A stretch of 64,000 bases of DNA from Norana najaformis (Eukaryota; Annelida; Clitellata; Crassiclitellata; Hormogastridae), in contig OZ029913.1 of the NCBI GenBank assembly GCA_964023275.1, positions 47,433,976 through 47,497,975 on the forward strand, read 5' to 3'. The translations under genes and the position numbers were made by a program. Shown here piece after piece: positions 23,729 through 34,975 of the stretch. The notes beneath the pieces are model-generated. The model was given only the letters and a program-made list of their open reading frames with translations. It was not told the origin of the DNA and ran no database searches. The stretch's first letter is position 1, and every line of letters begins with the position of its first letter.

Positions 23729-23977
23729 CAACTGCAGCATTCTCCTCGACACTCTTCTAGTGAATGCACGTCATGACATGACAGTACTGTATCTTTTCTG
23801 CCGATGAAACAGTTACATAGGACAGACAGTCCGGAGGGGAGGACAAGCTTTGGATCTCTCGACTTTTTGAACGGACTGAGGCGGATCAGCCATTTTGTCA
23901 ATACAAATAATATAACCGTATTTCATAATTTTTTAAAGTGACGGCAATAGTTTCATAAGTCAGCTCGTCTTTTTGGT

Positions 23978-24507
<530 letters not shown>

Positions 24508-24524
24508 TATATATATATATATAT

Positions 24525-25055
24525 CAATTAAAATTATCGTTTATAATTTTAAAAATTTTATTTTGTGAGTAGGTTTTGCCCTGCATTTGTTCATCTGACT
24601 AAAAGGCATAGATGTGCTGCTGGATTTACACATGCGTCGTTACGACCTGGTCTGTTTCTTAACTTTCATTATCAGCGCGTTTTCAATTCAATCATGCTAT
24701 GCTGCTATGCAATATCAGTAACATTATTTTTTATTTTGAGTTGAATGTAAATAAACGTAAAACATCTTCTGTTACTGCTTCTGGGTTATCTATGTATTTG
24801 CTTCTGTTGCTTCTTTGGCTGATGATGTTTCAGTGAATAAATAATTGACTAGAGTGAGTTTTTGACACCATCGGCTTCCTCATAATGACTGGACTTCAAA
24901 TATCTTTATTATAGTATAAATCAGGCTCGGGCGTTCGAAGGATTTTAATTGCTAACATCTTAGTTGTGCTATTTTGGACGGAATTTAACTTTGCAAGCTA
25001 GACTTATAACGTCATAATGCCGTAACTTAGCAACGCTCTTCTAAGAATTCTGTTT
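24525..25055. other. Intergenic, no gene recognised
   Basis: No coding or repeat feature that I can support. Confidence 0.6.
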
Positions 25056-25945
25056 ACGCTGTGCTGCGTCGTTCCTATCGGCTTGATCACCAGTACATAC
25101 TCGACCATTCACGCCAGCTGCTTTTACGACACGAACATCTCACATGCCTGTTTGGGGTCGCTGCCGTCCTTGCCATGCCCAAGCCTTTAAGCTGCTCAGC
25201 AGAGCCTGTTTGGCTCTACCTGGATCACGCAGGCTCGTCATCGTTCGCCCGCGCGTGTATTTGTCGCGTTACTGCTCCTGGTAGGTGGTGTCTAACTCAA
25301 CCCAGGTCCTGCTGCAACTCACCAGCGTCCCGAGTCGCTCGTCTACCGGAAGCGTAAAACACTTGATCTTGACTCCTTCCGACAAGCGTTGATTAATTCG
25401 ACACTTTTCTTGGCTTCTGTTGGACACCCCTCCGAAGGCTTTGCTTGTCAGATAGGGAACCTTGTCACTGACATCCTGGACCAGTTGGCTCCGGTCAGGA
25501 AATTTGCGAAGTGCCCAGGAAAGAAGATCAATCGCTGGCCATCTGCTGAAAAGCTGCAGCTGCAAAAGCGACTTCGCAGACGCCTAGAAAGGCGATGGAA
25601 TGCTACCGATGATGAACTTGTTCGACGCGCGTATTGGTCACCATGCCGAAACGCCAACAAACTCTGTCGGCACACATCTTGATCACCTCAGACCTATGGA
25701 CGACGCATAAATCTTCAAGCTACTGTCTTCTTTACCGGAAAAATCATCTCCGATGCATCTCCATTTCTTTCCCATTGTCTTTGCTAAAGTCATGTGCGGA
25801 CGTGTTCACTCCAATCATCGTTCGTCTCTGCAATTCGTCTTTCAGTTGCGGACGGTTCCCAGCCTGCTGCAGATCTGCCTCTGTTACACCTTTGCTGAAG
25901 AAGGAAGGTCTTGATATTGATGATCCTTCTACTTATTTGTTGCCT
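25056..25945 (+). mobile_element. CR1/L2-like LINE piece: 2A-like motif, linker, RT N-part
   Basis: At 25266-25310 the plus strand codes ALLLLVGGV, a stop, then LNPGP, a decayed 2A-like ribosome-skipping motif (family form D-V-E-x-N-P-G-P) of the kind reported near the N-terminus of some APE-type LINEs. It is followed at once by KRKTLDLDSFRQAL and the pre-RT linker (25389-25682: VTDILDQLAPVRKF, KRLRRRLERRW). Then come LLKSCADVFTPIIVRLCNSS and ASVTPLLKKEGLDIDDPS (25780-25940), the RT finger region. The endonuclease that should lie between the 2A motif and the linker is missing here. Inactive. Confidence 0.8.
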
Positions 25946-26620
25946 TCGTAATAAAGCTGCTGCATTTCATAACTTTCTTGGTGAGCATTCCTTACATATA
26001 CTTATTCCCACCGAGACTTGGCTTCAACATAATGTCACATCAGCTTTCATTATTGATCTTACTCTCTCGAGCTTTTCTATGCTTAATGAACCTCGATGTA
26101 GTGGCAGAAGTGGCGAGCTCATCTTTCTTTTCAAGTAGAAGATACTTCTACTGCACAAATGCACTTAGCGTATGTTGATCTGGTGGATTTAAGGCAACAA
26201 ATAGGCATTGCTTGTAAATATTCATAGTCCTCCACCTAAATTTCTTACTAAATTTCTTAGGGATTTCCAACCACTACTTGAATATTTAATTCTGTCATTC
26301 CTGTTATCTGTCGATCAGATCATGTTTGAAATGTCTTAAAATTTCACTTCCAGTTTAAACTACCTCAAAATTATAAAACGCCCTTGGCATTAAATTTATT
26401 TAAATAAGCTAAAGCAGGATATCTTAGCATAGACTTTGTGGTTAGCTCATACATAAACAGGTAGCCAACTGGCTATTCAGTTCCGGTCTACTTTAACTGA
26501 GTTTCTTGACAAGCTTTTCAGTGCTCAATGCCATTTTTGAAACCAAGCGGAGCAGAAGTCAGCTGGAAAGTTGGTGACTTCATTCTCGTCTTTCATCAGA
26601 CCAAAATTGAGCGAAAACTT
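25946..26620 (+). mobile_element. CR1/L2-like LINE piece: APE endonuclease fragment
   Basis: Starting NKAAAFHNFLGEHSLHILIP then TETWLQHN, this is the first conserved block of an AP-type LINE endonuclease (usually KAA-LH-FI-DH-LDIL-TETW). GRSGELIFLF and a PPPKFLTKFLRDFQPLLEYL segment follow to about 26290. Beyond that the homology fades. It stands downstream of RT sequence, an inverted order relative to an intact LINE, so it is a second partial copy or a rearrangement. Confidence 0.7.
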
Positions 26621-26703
26621 GTTTCTTCTGCCAAATCTTAGTATTTAACCAATTTAAATAACTGAGAGTTCAGAATCACCAAAATCTTTATGTTTGGCCT
26701 TAA

Positions 26704-27830
26704 GTAAGTTACTACATCGGGAGAAGTTAAATTTGTTACCTGCTGTATGCCTCCCTAGTCAAGAGCTTGCCAGTAAATTCTTGACATTTTTGCAGATAAA
26801 ATCTGACACCTAGCAAGCTTAAAGCATAGTTCTTGAGGCTCAGAATTTTTTGCGTTCTTCCCAAAAAAGACGAGCATTGGTTGGAGCAGCGATAGCCGTC
26901 ACGAGTTTCTTCTACCCATTGTCAAAACCAGAATAATAGGCAGCCTGTCCATATTTTCTTTTCCTGACATATCAAACATTAACTTGCTGTCCGATTGGAT
27001 ATTATGCATGCATGATATGAACTTTGCAAAGAAGGCAACAGCGTTTGTATTAAAGTTGTGTTGAAGAGCATCATCGACTCAGAAGAAAGTTAGTCTGAAC
27101 CTGACGATAATGATCCAAGTCCCACCACGAGTACTATTACCCCGCAACGAAAACAAGGACGCCGAAGTGTTATATCAACACAACTACCAGGTATGTCTGA
27201 TCGAAATGGACTGTTACAGGGTCGCCATGATAATTTTATTGGAAGCGTCAGTACCTAGAAGCGCTTGCACTTAACAGGCAGCGTCTACGTTGAAGACATC
27301 GAGAAACAGCAGCTGCTGGCATTGTAGAAGCATCCGAACCAAACACGACCCTGACAGTCCAATCGGACAGCAAGTTAATGTTTGATATGTCTGGAAAAGA
27401 AAATATGGACAGGCTGCCTATTATTCTGGTTTTGACGATGGGTAGAAGAAACTCGTGACGGCTATCGCTGCTCCAACAAATGCTCGTCTTTATTGGGAAG
27501 AACGCAAAAAATTCTGAGCCTCAAGAACTATGCTTCAAGCTTGCTAGGTGTCAAGTTCACTGGATGTCTAAAAGCAATAAACTGCAGGTCGCAATTCATG
27601 CGACCTGCAATAGAATCACTACTACATTTTTTAGAGCAGGTGTAATGCGAAATTTCTTCCGGCGACAAAATTCTCCCGAAAACTTGTGTCATTGGTTCAC
27701 GTCTGGCAATGAAGACGAGGCCTGAGCCTCGTGTTCATTGCCATATATATTCCGGGTATGTTACTGAAGTAAATAAGTAAATTAATTTCTAACAAATAAT
27801 TAATAAAGATCTCCCGATGTAGTAACTTAC
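26704..27830. mobile_element. TIR element bounded by TTAA (piggyBac/Kolobok-type target)
   Basis: The element starts GTAAGTTACTACATCGGGAG and ends with its reverse complement; TTAA flanks both sides (26700-26703 and 27831-27834). A long inner inverted repeat of about 190 bp pairs 26805-27000 with 27345-27555, so the element can fold into a stem with a loop of about 350 bp. The two outer parts between end and inner stem differ in sequence and length. No intact transposase is present. TTAA targets are typical of piggyBac and Kolobok; a piggyBac transposase remnant lies at 32.9 kb. A 10-bp hairpin sits at 27590-27614. Confidence 0.8.
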
Positions 27831-27834
27831 TTAA

Positions 27835-28079
27835 GCGCTTCATAAGCCCTAAATTCTACCCACGAACCAACACAGAACGCTCAAATAACTAGTGGTCACA
27901 TTAACAAGTCTCCGAAGCACCCCTTCAAACCGCCCATTGTATTGCATGGTAGAAACTACTGCAAATTCGCGAGAAGAAATGACATACCGTGACGTTCTTG
28001 GTCGGACTAACTGTTCACGGGGTGAAGGTAATTCTAGCCCAGTTCTACGCTCAGAGCCACCCGCCTCAATGACCCTTGT
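27835..28079. other. Intergenic spacer, nothing assigned
   Basis: Lies between the TTAA element and the unclassified repeat copy 1. A 76-codon frame (27892-28122, plus) overlaps the repeat start and has no recognisable feature. Confidence 0.4.
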
Positions 28080-28495
28080 CTTCCGCTGTAGAATAGCTTT
28101 CCCGTATCCTCTCTGCCAATAGTGTCTGTTCTCTGCAACAAAGTTCTAGGATGGGCCTCTTCCTTAGGAGAGTCAACACTGTAACTCTCGGTCTCGGGAT
28201 CCGACTCTGCCTCTTTCGCGGTCGCCGGATGGGCAACATCCTGAGAATGGCCTTGACTCAGAACAGGGTTCGTTCCTTTACTGGCAATAGTCGTTCCCTT
28301 TCTGCGTGAAGACCTTATCGTAACCACCATTCTACATCTCGTAAAGATCCCGCTATCGCCGATATTCTGAAACACCAGTCGTTTTCTTGGTTCCCGGTGC
28401 AGGGAAGTCTTACGACGAGCCTCTGCGTCTTTCTGCCCTAGGCACATGGATATTGGTCGACGCATCTTCCCACTATCACTTGTCTCTCGCTCCAT
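28034..28495 (-). CDS. Unassigned 153-codon frame in repeat copy 1
   Basis: An open minus-strand frame coding MERETSDSGKMRRPISMC, then RRKTSLHREPRKRLVFQNIG and a Glu/Asp/Ser-rich tail. The first 80 or so residues align in the same frame with the minus-strand ORF of copy 2 (59503-59883), which shares SGKMRRPISMC, RRKTSL, RKRLV and QNIGD. Shared frame in two diverged copies argues weakly for past coding; no domain is recognised. The protein would be strongly basic. Its start faces the plus-strand ORF across a roughly 300-bp spacer. Confidence 0.3.
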   Translation of the reverse strand: MERETSDSGKMRRPISMCLGQKDAEARRKTSLHREPRKRLVFQNIGDSGIFTRCRMVVTIRSSRRKGTTIASKGTNPVLSQGHSQDVAHPATAKEAESDPETESYSVDSPKEEAHPRTLLQRTDTIGREDTGKLFYSGRQGSLRRVALSVELG

Positions 28496-29820
28496 CTCCG
28501 TGTATAGAGCCTCCGGAGTAAGATTCCGTACCTGGTCTCTGTCGGCAGTTATCGAGCAACACTGCTTCAGGGGATAGGATACCAGTATGGAACTCTCAAG
28601 AGAAGGTCCACTCTCTAACCTTCTTTAAAACACGCAGACCTTCGTACCGACCTCCGCACTTCAGTTAGCCCTCTGATCAGTGTGTGGCGACGAGCATATA
28701 GAGGAGTCCGTGTTTTCCGTCTCGACTCCGGTATTATCGGGGAACCGACCCCGACTATGATGAACCGGGTATCTTGGTCTGCGGTGTCTTCCCCTTATCT
28801 CTTCCAGCCGTCTGAATTTCGACAGGGAGAACCGCGGTCGCGTCTTTCCCCGAGTTTCGCACTTCTATTTTCCAACTATCGTGAGTTAGTCAGACCGTCT
28901 CGCGACTGAACAGGGTGTGCCCGAGCCCTGCTGGACCGACCAACGGAGCCAGTCAGAAAATCAGACATATTGGTTTGTTACAGCTGAGAGCGCACTGACC
29001 AGATTTTCTCGTAACTTTCCCACTCGTTTCACACAGCCCTGTTTTATCTTATACTAGCGGACTATTGGGGTAGGCCCGATGCCACCCCTTTACTTGACCA
29101 ACCAGGTCCTTCCCCGGATTCTGTCCAACCTCGACGTCCCAACCGTCGTGGCTCAGACCGCCTCGCGATGTACGACAGAGTGGTCCCTCGCCCTGCCGGA
29201 TCCGCGCCGTAAGCCCGAAACCAGACAGTGATTGTATCGGTCGTCCCTACGGGAGCGCACAGATTAGTGTTTTTTTCGCGAACTCTCTTGTCCGTATATT
29301 TTATCGTAACCGTATCGAACACGGCTTCTCCGGACATCACCATCCATCGTCCGTATATCTCGTATACGCTATGATTTCGCTCAAAAACACGTTGACTTCC
29401 TGTGAAGGCTCGCACCCAACAATTCACTCTGTCTTCAGAAGGCCCGCATCGCTCCTTCTGCGCTGTCCTTCACGATTATAGCAATAGAGCGCGCGAGACC
29501 CTTATACAACCTTATTCAACCCTTATACGCTGTGTTGCTTAAAGGTGTCTAAATGTTACTGATTACTTGCCTTAAACAAACATTTAAAGATCTATGCATT
29601 TAAAAATTTTATGCATCACTTTACCCAAATTACACTAAGAAATTTGCACACTCAATTATTAAGCTATTCTTAGATTAAGCTTAAATTTAATAAAAATTAA
29701 TCTCTGAAAATCCTATGCAGCTACCGTGCCCACACGAGCAGCACTTCGTTGCTACCTAAATCGCGTCACAGCTGCTCCTGCCTCTTTTCCAGCAGACTTT
29801 GCCTTGTGGCCGATACGCCA
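28080..29820 (+). mobile_element. Unclassified dispersed repeat, copy 1 (decayed)
   Basis: Matches 59415-61110 almost end to end, both in plus orientation, with many substitutions and indels. Outer flanks differ. The left third holds a minus-strand frame, the middle a TATA-like box (28697-28703), and the right part the equivalent of the 219-codon plus-strand ORF of copy 2. Here that ORF is broken by a stop after LVRPSRD (28909) and by deletions. The right end has CCTATGCAGCTACCGTGCC, matching CCTATGCAGCGACCGTACAC in copy 2. No RT, integrase, transposase or clear terminal repeats are seen. Confidence 0.65.
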
Positions 29821-29834
29821 CAATACTCGTCCCG

Positions 29835-30110
29835 AATGGAAACCAAAGCGCTTCTAGACCCCACACCCCACAATCCAAAACGATCAACAGCTACAACAGT
29901 TACACTAAGTAACATTTCCGCGGTAGCCTTCAAACTTTCCATTTCAATGCACTGCTCTGCATGGCAAGAACTATTGCAAGGATGGGGTCTGTGAAGCGCT
30001 TTAGTTTCAATTGGGGATGAATATGCAACTTCTACTAGCGAACTTGCAATAGTTCTGTCCATGGGAAGTTTGAAGGGCTATAGCTGAGATGCGGGTCATT
30101 GTAACAGATA
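29835..30110. repeat. Foldback segment with several inverted-repeat blocks
   Basis: GAATGGAAACCAAAGCGCTTCTAGACCCC-type sequence at 29835-29863 pairs with 29983-30013. The CCTTCAAACTTTCCAT...ACTATTGCAAG stretch at 29927-29979 pairs with 30041-30078. The nested arms indicate an old palindromic element or local inversion; no coding frame is recognisable. Confidence 0.55.
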
Positions 30111-30879
30111 TATTCTGGGTGTTTTTGGTAGTAATATGGGTGAGGAGTATGGTGTTTGATGCGCTTCGATTTGAGATGGGAATGTGCATATATAACTTAT
30201 GCTGGCGAAGTTTCATCGAGATTGAGTTGACTAGTATGGTGTCGAATGTGAACAATGAATGTCTAACTTGACAGACAGCGACTTTGACCTTTGAACTGCA
30301 ACACATCCTGTGGGGTTATGACGCCAAACATTTTATTTATAAAAACAGAACTGCGCTACAACGACGTTACCAGTTTCAGCTGGCTTTTTTATACATTAAT
30401 TATATAATATAGCTACACCTGTGTAGAATTTCACACAATTGTTCCTAATTGACCAAACTGAGCTACTGTTCCATTCACATTTATTTAGTCTCCACTCCAC
30501 GTGATAAGCGTTTACTTTTCCTTTTCAGACGTGTAAATTTCTTCCCACAAATAGAACTACGACGACCAACTTAACACCGCTTCGTTCCTCAGAATCACGT
30601 TTTGTCCTACATTTAATTGAATGATCCTATTGTAATTAGCCCGGGATCCCACTTACACGCATTATTTACAATATTTATTTCCCTGGCGAGTTATCTGCTT
30701 CATCAACAGAACAGTTATTTGCCAATTCGCCTACCCATCTGGAAAGTATTTTTCCACGAAAGAGATTTCGCACGTATTCAGTGCAAAATTTCATCCTGGC
30801 AACGGCAGTGGGCGTGGCCGGAAGTATTTTGTCGCCGGAATAAATTTCGCATTACACCAGCCTAAGTTTAGGAGCTGGA
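30111..30879. other. Intergenic with one short repeat match
   Basis: Nothing coding is recognised. Bases about 30822-30862 are the reverse complement of a stretch in the TTAA element (27630-27672), sharing GGTGTAATGCGAAATT and TTCCGGCGACAAAAT, so a fragment of a related element lies here. Confidence 0.5.
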
Positions 30880-31200
30880 TGTAAGGAGTGGTTTTCTGGG
30901 TCGTGAACCGGGTAACCTTATAAAAGAGAAAGATTCATCAGTTCTTGAAAGCTTGGCTAGTTAGGTTTAGGTAGACTCTGTTTTGAATTTAGTTGTGCCA
31001 AGAATCCGCTTAGTTAAAGTATGTAAAGGTTCTCGTTGTTTTGATGAATATGTCCAAATTTCTGTTAGCTTGTGGATAGACTTCGACTTTGGGCATCGAA
31101 TCAGCCACCGTTTTTCTTGTTGGTATCAGGTGCATTTGTAAATAGATATTTTTATAAAACCCTAGCGAGTTTTTAATTTACTTCTTGACAACTTCCAACA
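30880..31200 (+). mobile_element. Candidate 5' LTR of the Ty3-type element
   Basis: TG...CA ends (30880, 31200), a TATAAAA box at 30919-30925, and TGGGGGTTCATTC two bases after the end as a possible primer-binding site. A gag-like frame starts 115 bp downstream. I find no matching 3' LTR in the window, so the borders are only a proposal. Confidence 0.35.
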
Positions 31201-31315
31201 TATGGGGGTTCATTCTTCTATAGAGTTGCAATTTTTGAAAAAATTTGGTTTGAAAATTGTCTGAGAGGGAGTTAGAATTTGTTTAGCGGGTTTGTCTAGT
31301 TAATTAAGGCGGTAA

Positions 31316-32440
31316 AATGGAAACGCCCGTTCCAGGTAAGCAACTTGTATTCGACGACATCTTCGATATGTCTGAAGATGAGTTGCGCCAAGAATGAGAG
31401 AAATTATGACAGGAGATAAAAGACCAATTTAACTGCAATTGAACAATTGCAGTTAAATTGCAGTTAAAGGCCTTGACAAAATTTGTAACTCTAGACAAAA
31501 CGGAAAAGAGAATTGGCTGCCTAAAGCTAAGTCTAGGGAACTGAAAGCTACGAATGAAAAGAAGAGAGAGTACGGAGAGAGAGAAACTAAAACTTAAAGT
31601 TGAGGCAGAGGACAGAAAATTATGAGTAGAGGCAGAGGAAAGAAAATTACGAATACATAGAAGCAGAAGACAGAAGATTTAAAGACAGTTTCGTATTGTA
31701 TCTGCGGTTAATTTAATTTCAAAATGGGAAGAGACAAACTATGGCCATCCATACGTTACTCGGGATAAATGGACAGCGTACCTGCATAAGCAATAAACAC
31801 GAAAAGCGTAGGTTTTTCTGATTTATCTGTAAGGATTATTAATAGTTTTAAGCAGGTCTTACTGTGTCCCTAATGCACGGGTACCAGAGTATTCTCGTAA
31901 AAGATTTCGTTCTTTGACTAAAAGATCAGTTGAAATATATTCTGGTTTTGCATTTCGACTTAACCTGCCGTTTGAAAGATGGTTAGGGGGGAAAATTAGT
32001 TGGATGACATTGGAAGTGTTTAAATGTTTTCAATTTAATTGTTTGCCTTTGAAGTTGCACAGATGGATAATGCATAAAAACCGAATTCTCTATGAGAAGC
32101 TGCAAAATTTGCGGATGAATATGCAATTTTATATCAACTTTTTCGTGTAGAATCAATGGGTGGAGGAAAGTCGAGAATCCTTTTGGCGGGAGGGTGAATT
32201 ATAATGTAGGTTCTAATAAGGTGAGGAAGAAAAGTGAGTTTCCTAAAGGGTTAAGTGTGTATACCGCAGGATGAAAGGACATACAGTGTCTCATTGTTTT
32301 CAGTTAGAGATAGATAAGTCATGATAATCTCAATATACGGTCGCTAAAAACGGTTGGCAGACGGGATCGACAGCATTACCAGATTTATTAGAGAATAATA
32401 CTGGCAATATTAAAAGATTTCATGCTCTGACCTGGATATA
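31316..32440 (+). pseudogene. gag: Ty3-type retrotransposon gag remnant
   Basis: An ATG at 31317 opens METPVPGKQLVFDDIFDMSE, then (across stops) a heptad-like charged stretch rich in Glu, Lys and Arg to about 31710, as in gag coiled coils. The middle (31730-32160) has YVTRDKWTAYL and a 78-codon open frame with FERWLG. Near 32255-32310 the frame reads RRMKGHTVSHCFQLE, the second half of a CCHC zinc knuckle. Many stops. It most likely belongs with the pol parts at 37.1-39.0 kb, now separated by other insertions. Confidence 0.55.
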
Positions 32441-32889
32441 AATATGTAGAGCTATATGGAAACGTGCCAGCGCTTAGTCTTAAAAATCTTTAAAAATCTA
32501 TGCTCTTGGTGGCAGCCGTTTAAGCGCATCTTATCACGCCTCTTAACTTCGCCGGTGTTTCGAAACTCGGACCAAAGGACCGAGAATCGAGAGGCACGCT
32601 TTTCTGGGCAGCTATCATTTGTGACACTAAACGGTAGTACAAACCAACTTCAGTTTTACTATAATTCTAAGGCATCTTTATAAAGATGAGTCAACAGTTA
32701 GATGATGATGGCCTGAATTCTGACGGGATTCAGGAAGAAATGGTCCCGCTCTGTTAGACCACCCTAAGTGAGACCCTTTAAAAGGATTTATGTGCTGGTG
32801 TATCAAGTTCAAGTTGGTGCCCGGGCTCTAGATTTTCAAATTTACTTCTGCCTCTCTCCGTTTTTTTAATTGAGATTGTACAGCAGACT

Positions 32890-33660
32890 TAAACCTCTAA
32901 TGCAGAGCAGAGCAGTTCAGAACAGCTGACTGGGAAACCACATAAGTGGAAATGGTCTCCAACTTACCTTGAGGAAATGATGGCTCATTTTTGCCATGAA
33001 CTTTTTGATGGGCATGTATCTTCCACCGACTATTTAGTTGTTTCTGAGTGGAACTTATGGCGGCTTCATAAACAGCACAATTGCCAAGGCGTTTTCAAGC
33101 TATCGATTCCGGGTTCTGACCAAGTATTTGCATCTCTGTGATGCCTCAAAGGCTGTTCCTCGTTGCACACCAGGATTCGATCCCCTGTACAAAGTCAGCA
33201 CCATAATTGATCCATGCTCGCTTTTCCAATATATTGATTCCTTTGTAAGCAAGGGTCATTGTCTCTTTGAAAGGAACAATTTCTTTCCGGCAGTTATTGT
33301 CACGTAAACCGATAAAATGGGGCATAGAAGTCATGGCTCCGGCATTTCTGAACAAGGAAATCCACTTGTAAAACTGGTTTATAGGTAGATGTAATAATTT
33401 AAAGCAAACGTGCTCATAGTGTGAGCCTGGACGAGATGGAAAGAAATGGTGGAGATGTTTATTGTGGTGGATAGTGAATGTAAGCATTAACTGGGTGGAG
33501 TCAGGGTAATATAGAAGAGGGCAGACGTCGTAATACGAAATTACAGTCATCTGAAATTTCGTCATGACCGTGTTCATCAACTCTGTGAGAGATTTCAACC
33601 ACTCGCACTCGAGGACGCCCTTGAAGGGAATTCGCCCCATGAAACATCCACCTATAGCAC
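32890..33660 (+). pseudogene. piggyBac-type transposase remnant
   Basis: The plus strand codes (33054-33300) GGFINSTIAKAFSSYRFRVL then TKYLHLCDASKAVP and PGFDPLYKVSTIID, a clear match to the core of piggyBac-type DDE transposases. After it come VSKGHCLFERNNFFP (from the MVPFKGR-like block) and a frameshifted KWGIEV-type segment near 33310. Upstream, 32945-33040 gives a diverged start of the same domain. Stops, frameshifts and missing catalytic Asp regions make it inactive. The 164-codon minus-strand frame at 33146-33640 is its shadow. Related in type to the TTAA element at 26.7 kb, but not part of it. Confidence 0.75.
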
Positions 33661-34975
33661 AATTCTGGAGTTGGGGGTCACAAGCTAGTTAAAATAAATG
33701 AAAGAAATTGTCGTAGCTGCTCCAAAAAGTGTAAACGGAGAGCAGGTGTCAAATTCAGAACCAGCCTCTGTTGAAACGATCCTACTTAGTTATTGTACAG
33801 TAGTTTAGTGTAGTTCGTAGTAGTAGATTTGTGCTTAAAGGCTGTAATTAATACAGTTCGGTAGGCAGGCCAACATTAAGAGTAATAGCTAGACTATAGA
33901 ATATGGCCAACTTAAATAGGAACATGGGTTTAATAAATCGTTTGGGGGGTCGCACGGGGGATAACGATTTCACAAAGGATTAATCTGATATGACAGGGCA
34001 GATTTGAAAATTGAACATTGTCTGATGTCATGAGTAGACGATATTGGTCATGCGCAGATCAGCGAAGACGTTTAATAATTTAAATAATAATTTGGCGGCC
34101 ATTTGAACACAAAAGCGAACTTTGACGGTACAAGCTTTCCTGAGATATGTTTGTTGTTAGCGTACGTTGTTGTTTGAGATCGAACGTTTTCCTTAACTTC
34201 GATCGTCATTCGAGTTTCCTTAGTGTGTAGGAACTTCGACAGAAAATGGGATTGACCTGTTTTCGGAAGCGGCGATAGTCGTGAGGATTGTGTTCGTATC
34301 AACAAAACTTTCGTTCGAAAAATTTAAGCGAACTGCAACAAGAGACTGCGCTTTGGCGCAAAGTTTCAAGATGGAAATGGCGAGTATCCATCGTCTTCAT
34401 ACGGCTGCCTATTCTCAACGCTTGCCTGGAGATGCACTTCTTCGAGAACGACACCTCGAGATCAACGATTCTTCAAAAAGACTAGAAACCTGAAAAGACG
34501 AGCTCATCGACGGGAGGGAAGAATTTAAATTAACTCTTTTAATTGTCTTAGCTAGCTTAGTAGTTGGCCTGTAGAAGTCGTAGGATGAGATAGTTGTAGA
34601 GTGATGATAGATTAATTGAACTGAACAAACTGTCCTGATTGATAGTTTATTTCAATAATAAAACGGTTTTAAACTTTACAGTAAGTTTGAACGAGCTATC
34701 ATTTCATCAATATCAAATTCATAATTTGAGATTGATAAGATAAGACTTGGGATATATGTATATTGACAGAAATCTTTAGTCGTTTGCATGGATCCTTTCC
34801 CAATGACCTTATAAATGCAAGAGAGGTCATGCCCTCTAGGGATTGTTGAGTTAAGTCACAATCTGACATAGAGGTAGAGATTTCAAATGGTACAACCGGT
34901 GGTAGCCCGAAAGAATTGCTACATTTATAAGGAGCCGGTACATCTGTGAAGTACCCCTTTGTAAGCAAGGACGCT
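33661..34975. other. Intergenic, no gene recognised
   Basis: Several open frames of 65-90 codons (34281-34493 plus, 34288-34485 plus, 34699-34968 minus) show nothing familiar. AATAAAACGG near 34659 could be a polyadenylation signal of an unrecognised transcript or LTR. Confidence 0.45.

Noticed and set aside
33146-33640. 164-codon minus-strand frame
   Set aside because: It is antisense to the piggyBac transposase remnant, which has clear family motifs on the plus strand.
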